DNA of 35,775 bases from Clostridia bacterium (GTDB taxonomy: Bacteria > Bacillota > Clostridia > Oscillospirales > QAMX01), in assembly GCA_017441705.1 (NCBI GenBank), contig JAFRWU010000009.1, positions 66,657 through 102,431 on the forward strand. Reading direction: 5' to 3'. The notes below the pieces were generated by a model. That model made no database searches. It had not been told where the DNA came from and was given only the letters and a program-made list of their open reading frames with translations. Below, in pieces: positions 31,389 to 35,775 of the stretch; positions within the stretch are counted from its first letter, which is position 1, and every line of letters starts with the position of its first letter. A program made the translations under genes and the position numbers.

Positions 31389-31417
31389 ATTATATCCCGT
31401 AATCCTCCGCCCGGCAA
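31389..31417 (-). promoter_or_regulatory. Promoter for the tyrosine-phosphatase lipoprotein
   Basis: On the minus strand: TTGCCG (31417-31412), 17-base spacer, perfect TATAAT (31394-31389). The leader is about 105 bases. It starts 20 bases after the stop of the FMN-reductase-like gene. Confidence 0.68.
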
Positions 31418-31436
31418 GCGGGTTTTTCAGACCGCG

Positions 31437-31976
31437 TCAGATGTTTCCCGCAAACGATACGATCTCCTCTTTTCGCGGTCCCACGTCCGCATTGCTCTCT
31501 ATGGAGCAGAGCCCGAGACTTCCCGCGCACGCGATTTCCAGATGACCGAAAAAGTGCTTGATCGTCTGGATGATTCTTTCGCACTCAGCCATGTTCGGAC
31601 CCGTCCGCAGGGCGACGGCGTACCCCTTCTTGCCGGTGCCGATAGACGCGTGCGGCTCGTGCGTATTGCACCAGGGCGTACACCGGTCGATAAAGGCTTT
31701 GAATTGTCCGGGTACGTCCGCCCAATAGGAAGGCGAGACGGCGACGATGACGTCCGCCGATTCAAATTCGCGCATGAGAAGCGCCGCGTCGTCGTCCTGA
31801 ACGCATACGCCCGTTTTGTGACACGCGCGGCATCCCCTGCAGAAGCTGAAACGGTAATCGTCGATCGAAACGCTTTTCACTTCGTATCTTTCTGCAATCT
31901 CTTCGGCGACGATCCGCGCGACCTCTGCCGTCGCGCCGTTTTTGACGGGACTGCAGTTGATCACAAGAGCCCTCAT
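31437..31976 (-). CDS. Flavodoxin-fold NAD(P)H-dependent FMN reductase family protein
   Basis: A 179-residue flavodoxin-fold protein. The N-terminal INCSPVKNGATAEVA loop binds the FMN phosphate and SPSYWADVPGQFKAFIDR forms the second flavin-contact region. A cysteine cluster sits between them, CRGCRACHKTGVC (Cys46, 49, 52, 58), like that of iron-sulfur flavoproteins but widely found in flavodoxin-family members without a proven cluster. It is probably a cytoplasmic electron-transfer protein. GGAGGAAAAGGA lies before the ATG, which overlaps the stop of the upstream gene as ATGA. Confidence 0.86.
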   Translation of the reverse strand: MRALVINCSPVKNGATAEVARIVAEEIAERYEVKSVSIDDYRFSFCRGCRACHKTGVCVQDDDAALLMREFESADVIVAVSPSYWADVPGQFKAFIDRCTPWCNTHEPHASIGTGKKGYAVALRTGPNMAECERIIQTIKHFFGHLEIACAGSLGLCSIESNADVGPRKEEIVSFAGNI

Positions 31977-32314
31977 GGTTCCTTTTCCTCCAGATAGCGC
32001 ACGTTTTTCCCGTGTGATTCGGCATACGCGATTTCCGAGCGCGTGCTCGAGCCGATATATCCGCCGACGTTTATCACATAGATCTCATCCGCCATGTCGA
32101 TCTTGCGCTTATGCATGTCGTCCAGCATTTCTTTCGTCTTCGTGACCGTATCTTCGGGCATGCCTTCCCAGACCTCTTCGTCGCCGGCGTGTCCGAAAAG
32201 CCCGACGCTGATCACGATGTTCCCTTCGAGAGTCAGGCGTTTCTGCGCCTCCTCAAAGGCGCTCCGGAATCTGGTGCTGCCGCACAGAGTCACGACCTTA
32301 TACTTCCCGACCAT
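31973..32314 (-). CDS. Nucleoside 2-deoxyribosyltransferase-like small protein
   Basis: A 113-residue protein with a Rossmann-like fold. It opens with VVTLCGSTRF and has a C-terminal VGGYIGSSTRSEIAYAESHGK block; both are typical of the nucleoside 2-deoxyribosyltransferase-like superfamily, whose members cleave or transfer N-glycosidic bonds. The Glu in SEIAYA is a candidate catalytic acid. Many such short proteins have no known substrate. AAAGGAG lies six bases before the ATG at 32314. The longer open frame to 32530 overlaps the SanA-like gene and is not supported. Its stop overlaps the start of the flavodoxin-fold gene by four bases. Confidence 0.8.
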   Translation of the reverse strand: MVGKYKVVTLCGSTRFRSAFEEAQKRLTLEGNIVISVGLFGHAGDEEVWEGMPEDTVTKTKEMLDDMHKRKIDMADEIYVINVGGYIGSSTRSEIAYAESHGKNVRYLEEKEP

Positions 32315-32442
32315 CTTTTTCTCCTTTCCGTTTCCGGTTTTTGAAGTTCTTTTTCGCGCGCATTGCAGACGCCGCCTTTTCCTCATTCGGGACAGACCGG
32401 ATACCCGGACCTTCCCGGAGACGCCGCGGCAGGAATTCTCGC

Positions 32443-33135
32443 TCAGCGGCCGATCGGGATCGGTTCCCCCAGATATTTCGGTTTCGGCTTCACGATACAG
32501 GAAACGAAGTCCTTGATCCGGGCAAGGCATTCGCGGATCTCCCGGTTTTCTCTTCCGGAAAACGAGGTCTTCTGCGCATCGGCGCCGTAAGCTTTGATCC
32601 CCAGGCGGGAAGCGATAAACGCCGCCCGGAACAGATGGTACTTCTGTGTGACGATCACGGCGCTTTTCACGCAGAAGATTTCTTTGGCTCTGTACATGCT
32701 TTCGTAGGTGGAGAAGCCCGCGTGGTCCTTGACGATATCCCTGCGCGGGACGCCTTTTTCCTCCGCGAGATAATCCTCCATAGCCTGCACTTCGTTATAG
32801 TCGTCGCTTCCGTGATCGCCGGTGACGAGGATCTTGTTCGCCGCGCCCGCTTCATAGAGACTTGCGCCGAGATCCAGCCTTTCCCGCAGCATCGGGCTCG
32901 GCGATCCGTTCCAAACCCCTGCGCCGAGGATCAGGATACAGTCGGTCTTTTCCTCCGGGAGCCCGGCCGTGATCGCATCCTCCGCGAAGGAGAGCTTGAG
33001 GATACGGGAGGATCCGTCTATGACGACGGCCGTATGAGCCGCGAGACAGAACACGAGAATTGCCGCCGCGATATACAGCGCGCACTTCACGGCGGTGCGG
33101 AACCGGGATCGGTTTTTATTCTGATTCTTTTTCAT
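32443..33135 (-). CDS. SanA/YdcF-like DUF218 membrane protein
   Basis: A 230-residue protein with a basic N-terminus, one membrane helix at about residues 14-37, and a DUF218 domain: DCILILGAGV, SPMLRERLDLGASLYEAG, ILVTGDHG and the AVIVTQKYHLFRAAFIA block. This places it with SanA (vancomycin-sensitivity protein) and YdcF, which are linked to the cell envelope, although their chemistry is unclear. The domain should face outward. The ribosome binding site is modest (GAAAGAGAA). The 128 bases between it and the next gene hold short GC-rich inverted repeats but no clear promoter or terminator. Confidence 0.84.
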   Translation of the reverse strand: MKKNQNKNRSRFRTAVKCALYIAAAILVFCLAAHTAVVIDGSSRILKLSFAEDAITAGLPEEKTDCILILGAGVWNGSPSPMLRERLDLGASLYEAGAANKILVTGDHGSDDYNEVQAMEDYLAEEKGVPRRDIVKDHAGFSTYESMYRAKEIFCVKSAVIVTQKYHLFRAAFIASRLGIKAYGADAQKTSFSGRENREIRECLARIKDFVSCIVKPKPKYLGEPIPIGR

Positions 33136-33212
33136 GTCTTTCGTTCTCTTTCAAAAGAGCGTTCGCTCCTTTTGTTCAGCGGGCGCTTTGGGCGCGTGAA
33201 AAGATATGCCGG

Positions 33213-33607
33213 TCATTCCATACGATAAATCATATTCACTTCGCGGACGCCGTCTTCGTCCGCGACGTCGGTTTCGGTAAATCCGATTTTTTTCGTAAAC
33301 ATGCTTTGCGTGATCGTTGCCCCGGACATAAGTCGCTGCGATTTCCTTCACGCCGTATTCTTTCCGGAGAAGGGCAATCAGCTTGTTGAGCGCTTCGGTC
33401 CCGAGATCCCGGTTCTGATATCTGTGATCGATCGCGTAATTTCAAAGAAAGAAGCCGTCCTTTTTATACTTCCTGAACATGGCGAAACCGATCAGATCCA
33501 TCCCGTTCCAGATATCGTAAGCGATCACGTTTTCGCTTACAGGCGCGGGCAATACACTCTTTTGAGGATATCAGATCTTCCTGTTTTTTCAGAACGTCGA
33601 TCTTCAT
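33213..33607 (-). pseudogene. Decayed GNAT acetyltransferase gene
   Basis: No single frame is long, but three pieces together read as one acetyltransferase. From ATG 33607 one frame gives MKIDVLKKQEDLI. A shifted frame then reads SENVIAYDIWNGMDLIGFAMF. Next, TGA (33444-33442) stands where relatives have Trp (FFL-stop-NYAIDHRYQ). The frame continues through RDLGTEALNKLIALLRKEYG and RGNDHAKHVYEK. Inside a seven-A run (33287-33293) it must shift again to give IGFTETDVADEDGVREVN and a normal stop at 33213. The N-terminus is also short for the family. TGA is a normal stop in this genome, so this is a nonsense mutation and not a recoded codon. A sequencing error could explain the homopolymer shift but not all three lesions. 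Confidence 0.8.
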
Positions 33608-33690
33608 TTCCCGGGAAGGAGTGAATCGCATTCCAATACCCCGCCTTCCGGATCGCAGTCTGTTATTCCCGATTATGGATCGGGTATGAG

Positions 33691-34107
33691 TCAAACGTCT
33701 CTTTGCCGCATTCGAATTCCGGCAAACACGTCTTGTATATCCTGCTTCGCTCCGTCAAACTTCGGCCAGGCGTCAAGTTGATCGCCATGCTTTCTCGGAA
33801 TGATGTGAACGTGGAAATGAAGTACCGATTGTCCTGCGCTTTCATTGCTGGCATTCAGCAAATTGACTCCGTCATATCCACAATCTTCCGTCAGATGCTC
33901 CGACACTCTTTTAACGGTTTTCATAACGGCGGACAACGTTTCTTCGTCACAATCCAATATATTCTTGAAATGCGCTTTGGGTATCACCAGAATATGACCG
34001 TCAACGTCTTTGGCTATATCCATAAACGCAAGCGTGGATTCATCTTCATATACTCTCATGCATGGTATCTCGCCCGATGCAATCCTGCAAAAAATACAGT
34101 CGTTCAT
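33691..34107 (-). CDS. HIT family protein (histidine triad nucleotide-binding, HinT-like)
   Basis: A 138-residue HIT protein that hydrolyses AMP- or GMP-linked substrates. The histidine triad is HFHVH at residues 97-101, with His99 as the predicted nucleophile. The N-terminal CIFCRIASGEIP (Cys4, Cys7) and His46 in PKAHF complete the zinc-site pattern seen in many members. The YDGVNLLNASNESAGQSV block is standard. AAGGAG lies nine bases before the ATG. It follows the GNAT gene by 54 bases. Its codon use is more AT-rich than that of genes left of about 33 kb. Confidence 0.93.
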   Translation of the reverse strand: MNDCIFCRIASGEIPCMRVYEDESTLAFMDIAKDVDGHILVIPKAHFKNILDCDEETLSAVMKTVKRVSEHLTEDCGYDGVNLLNASNESAGQSVLHFHVHIIPRKHGDQLDAWPKFDGAKQDIQDVFAGIRMRQRDV

Positions 34108-34161
34108 ATTCTTCCACTCCTTATACGCGATTGGGCAGTCTGATTCAGATTTATTAAGATC

Positions 34162-34581
34162 TTACGCATCCGCACACGGATTTCTTTTCAAAAAGAAGTA
34201 TTCCGAATAGCCGTCTTCGGCATTTTCGTAATGTCCGACGCACGTATACCCCAATGCTTCGTAAAACTCTTTCCCCTGCCAGTCGAACGTATCCAGTCTG
34301 ATGGTGTTGACGCCCATTGCTGCCGCCCGCTTTTCCATCTCGCGGATCAAACGGGTCCCAACGCCTTTTCTTCTGTATTCTTCATCCACAAACACGGTAG
34401 ACACATAAAGGATTCTGAATGCCGTGATACAGGCGTCCAACCCCGCAATCAGTCTGCCGTCGTCTTCAATCCCGATCTGAATGCTTCCATCCATTTTACA
34501 GGCGACGTGCTTTTCGTCAAAAGAACTCAGCCTTGATTCGACGTCTTCCACCTGCGCTTCGTTCAAATCTATGATCTCCAT
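34162..34581 (-). CDS. GNAT family N-acetyltransferase
   Basis: A 139-residue acetyltransferase. The central FVDEEYRRKGVGTRLIREME carries the acetyl-CoA-binding R-x-x-G-x-G, and DWQGKEFYEALGYTCVGHYE is the typical C-terminal GNAT block. It is one of several GNATs in the window, none of which reveals its substrate. GGGGAG lies ten bases before the ATG. It lies between a frameshifted small gene and the HIT gene, all on the same strand. Confidence 0.88.
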   Translation of the reverse strand: MEIIDLNEAQVEDVESRLSSFDEKHVACKMDGSIQIGIEDDGRLIAGLDACITAFRILYVSTVFVDEEYRRKGVGTRLIREMEKRAAAMGVNTIRLDTFDWQGKEFYEALGYTCVGHYENAEDGYSEYFFLKRNPCADA

Positions 34582-34624
34582 GCGAACGTATCTCCCCTAA
34601 ATCCCGATTCCGGCAGTCGTTGCG

Positions 34625-34950
34625 TTATACTTTCCGGAGCTTCAGTTCCGCGCTGCTTCTTTCCTTCAGGCGCTTTTCCATCTCTCCGGCCCTGTCCTTC
34701 AACGGCTTCTCAAGATCGCCCTCCTTGAACGTCGTGCGAAGGACCTCCGCCGGCAGCAGATTGACGGCAAGGCAGAACAGTGTTTTCTTCCGGCCGTCAT
34801 TGTACTCGGCAAGCAGCCGGTCGAGGATCTGACGTTTCTCTATCTGCTCTGCATTATAGGCTTCCTTGCCGATCCTCTGCATTTTTTCCATTTATCCTTA
34901 TCCTTTGTCAGAATCCCGAGTTCTTTATAGAGTTCGGATTCGTTCAACAC
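34625..34950 (-). pseudogene. Small helical protein gene, apparently frameshifted at an A-run
   Basis: Two frames abut. A GTG at 34950, with GGAAGGTGAT upstream and overlapping the CDP-alcohol transferase stop, reads LNESELYKELGILTKDKDKW and then runs out of frame. The next frame, which could start on its own at ATG 34891 (AAGGATAAGGA upstream), reads MQRIGKEAYNAEQ, then EKRQILDRLLAEYNDGRKK and TLFCLAVNLLP, ending in a Lys/Glu-rich helix. One extra A in the six-A run at 34882-34887 would join them into a protein of about 108 residues. I do not recognise the family with confidence. An 88-residue protein from 34891 alone is the alternative. Confidence 0.55.
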
Positions 34951-35435
34951 ATCACCTTCCGTTTGACAAGAACCCCTTCCTGAATCGCCGCTGCAGTCGC
35001 AACTGCGCAAAGAACCAAGGCGCTGTACCTCAGATCCATAACTTTAAGCGTCAACGGAAAAACGAACAGCAATCCTCCGGTCGCCTTATTCAGCAAGGAA
35101 TGCACCGATATGAGCTCTTTATATCTGATGTATCCTGCCGCGATATTCGCCAGCTTAATGAATGCGATGACGGCAATCCATATATAGAGCCAAACCGGAA
35201 CATGCAGTACCGGCAGCAGTTTAATCATGCATACCGCTGCAAACACGATATCCGCGATCGTGTCCATCTTTGAGCCGAACGCGCTGACGGTACCTGTTCT
35301 CCTCGCGACTGCCCCGTCTGCCATATCGCTGACCCCGGCAGTGATATACAAGGCGCAGAACGCCGGCGATAACCCAGGGCAGAAAAGCAAAACTATACTG
35401 CAGATGATTCTGATGCAGGTTATTGCATTCGCCAT
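34944..35435 (-). CDS. CDP-alcohol phosphatidyltransferase family membrane protein
   Basis: A 163-residue integral membrane enzyme of the CDP-alcohol phosphotransferase family, which makes phospholipids such as phosphatidylglycerol phosphate. The full signature D-x2-DG-x2-AR-x8-G-x3-D-x3-D is present from DMADGAVARR to DTIAD, so all metal-binding Asp residues are intact. About five membrane helices surround it. The ATG at 35435 has only a weak ribosome binding site (GGGAA). It is somewhat shorter than PgsA (about 180-200 residues). The head-group alcohol cannot be told. The stop overlaps the GTG of the following small gene. Confidence 0.87.
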   Translation of the reverse strand: MANAITCIRIICSIVLLFCPGLSPAFCALYITAGVSDMADGAVARRTGTVSAFGSKMDTIADIVFAAVCMIKLLPVLHVPVWLYIWIAVIAFIKLANIAAGYIRYKELISVHSLLNKATGGLLFVFPLTLKVMDLRYSALVLCAVATAAAIQEGVLVKRKVMC

Positions 35436-35509
35436 ATGCCGTTATTCCCAAAGTCCGTAAAAACTTCTTTATGACAGGGATAATTGATTTATCTATCTTC
35501 TTATCCTTG

Positions 35510-35775
35510 CTATTCTCCCAATACTGCGCGTCCTGCCTTGCGGATTTCAACTACTCTGTAGCCGCCTTCTTCGTATATTCTTTTGGGCGTTTCTCCATCC
35601 GGCCATATATAGACATTATCAATGCCGTTATGTTTGCACCATTCCACATAGTTATAAAACAGAGCACGTCCCACACCGGCTTTTCTATGTTTCTTGGAAA
35701 CAAGAAGATAATCTACCCGGCAGGCTCTCTCTGAAATATGTCCGTACAATAATCCGATAATCTTACCATTCATAC
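35510..35775 (-). CDS. GNAT family N-acetyltransferase, C-terminal part
   Basis: The reading frame runs in from the right edge. An ATG at 35773 is only two bases from the edge, and GNATs normally have about 40-50 more residues before this point, so the start probably lies outside. The visible 87 residues include VDYLLVSKKHRKAGVGRALF, with the acetyl-CoA-binding R-x-x-G-x-G-R, and the C-terminal KRIYEEGGYRVVEI block. Composition is AT-rich here. Substrate unknown. Confidence 0.82.
   Translation of the reverse strand, partial: MNGKIIGLLYGHISERACRVDYLLVSKKHRKAGVGRALFYNYVEWCKHNGIDNVYIWPDGETPKRIYEEGGYRVVEIRKAGRAVLGE

Noticed and set aside
33152..33174. Hairpin CAAAAG-AGCG / CGCT-C-CTTTTG before the SanA-like gene
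   Set aside because: It has a bulged C and no T-run after it on either strand, so a terminator or attenuator call is not supported.
33442..33444. TGA read as tryptophan in the GNAT remnant
   Set aside because: Many intact genes in the window end in TGA, and the remnant has additional frameshifts, so recoding is unlikely.

Overview
The window looks like a chromosomal segment from an anaerobic member of the Clostridia (Bacillota). The evidence is an NfnAB-type electron-bifurcating transhydrogenase, C_GCAxxG_C_C redox proteins, a prolyl-tRNA editing protein of the PrdX type, an SEDS protein, lipobox lipoproteins, AGGAGG-type ribosome binding sites, and sigma-A-like promoters with near-perfect TATAAT boxes. 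The DNA is fairly GC-rich and very compact: no gap between genes exceeds 300 bases. Most genes lie on the minus strand. Non-ATG starts with good ribosome binding sites are common: GTG for the SEDS gene, copA, prdX, ansA, the zinc-ribbon gene and the DUF3592-like gene, and TTG for the serine hydrolase. I see no rRNA, tRNA, CRISPR array, insertion sequence or prophage.

Layout. 0-4 kb: a radC fragment, an RluA-type pseudouridine synthase, then ribulose-phosphate epimerase (rpe) and xylulokinase (xylB) read outward from face-to-face promoters. 3.8-9.5 kb: a minus-strand run, in transcription order SEDS glycosyltransferase, terminator, RsiV/PdaC-like lipoprotein, nfnA, nfnB, fucU. 9.6-10.7 kb: a YcxB-like membrane protein and ybaK, divergent. 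10.7-17.2 kb: a seven-gene operon from one promoter: prdX, nitroreductase, a very basic unknown protein, copA (with heavy-metal domains at both ends), short-chain dehydrogenase, pyrrolidone carboxyl peptidase, alpha/beta hydrolase. 17.3-20.1 kb: a three-gene operon of ANT(6)-like nucleotidyltransferase, serine hydrolase and patatin. 20.2-25.6 kb: an operon of lipoprotein, C_GCAxxG_C_C protein, Dabb protein, second C_GCAxxG_C_C protein, asparaginase and D-serine dehydratase, perhaps continuing into a PAP2 phosphatase. 25.7-29 kb: a triple zinc-ribbon protein and a GH39-like glycosidase, with a divergent two-helix membrane protein. 29-33 kb: a NUDIX-GNAT fusion, a tyrosine-phosphatase lipoprotein, a flavodoxin-fold reductase coupled to a deoxyribosyltransferase-like protein, and a SanA/YdcF-like protein. 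33.2-35.8 kb: a visibly AT-richer tail with a decayed GNAT gene, a HIT protein, a GNAT, a frameshifted small gene, a CDP-alcohol phosphatidyltransferase and a GNAT cut by the window edge.

How genes may work together. Rpe and XylB join the pentose phosphate pathway, and a cytoplasmic GH39-like enzyme 24 kb away could supply xylose. NfnAB balances NADH, NADPH and ferredoxin. AnsA and DsdA both release ammonia from amino acids and are nearly contiguous. YbaK and PrdX both clear mischarged tRNA(Pro). The most promising under-described unit is the 20.9-25.6 kb operon, where two paralogous four-cysteine proteins flank a Dabb protein and are cotranscribed with amino-acid deaminating enzymes and an exported lipoprotein. 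A second is the CopA operon with its strongly basic, translationally coupled upstream protein.
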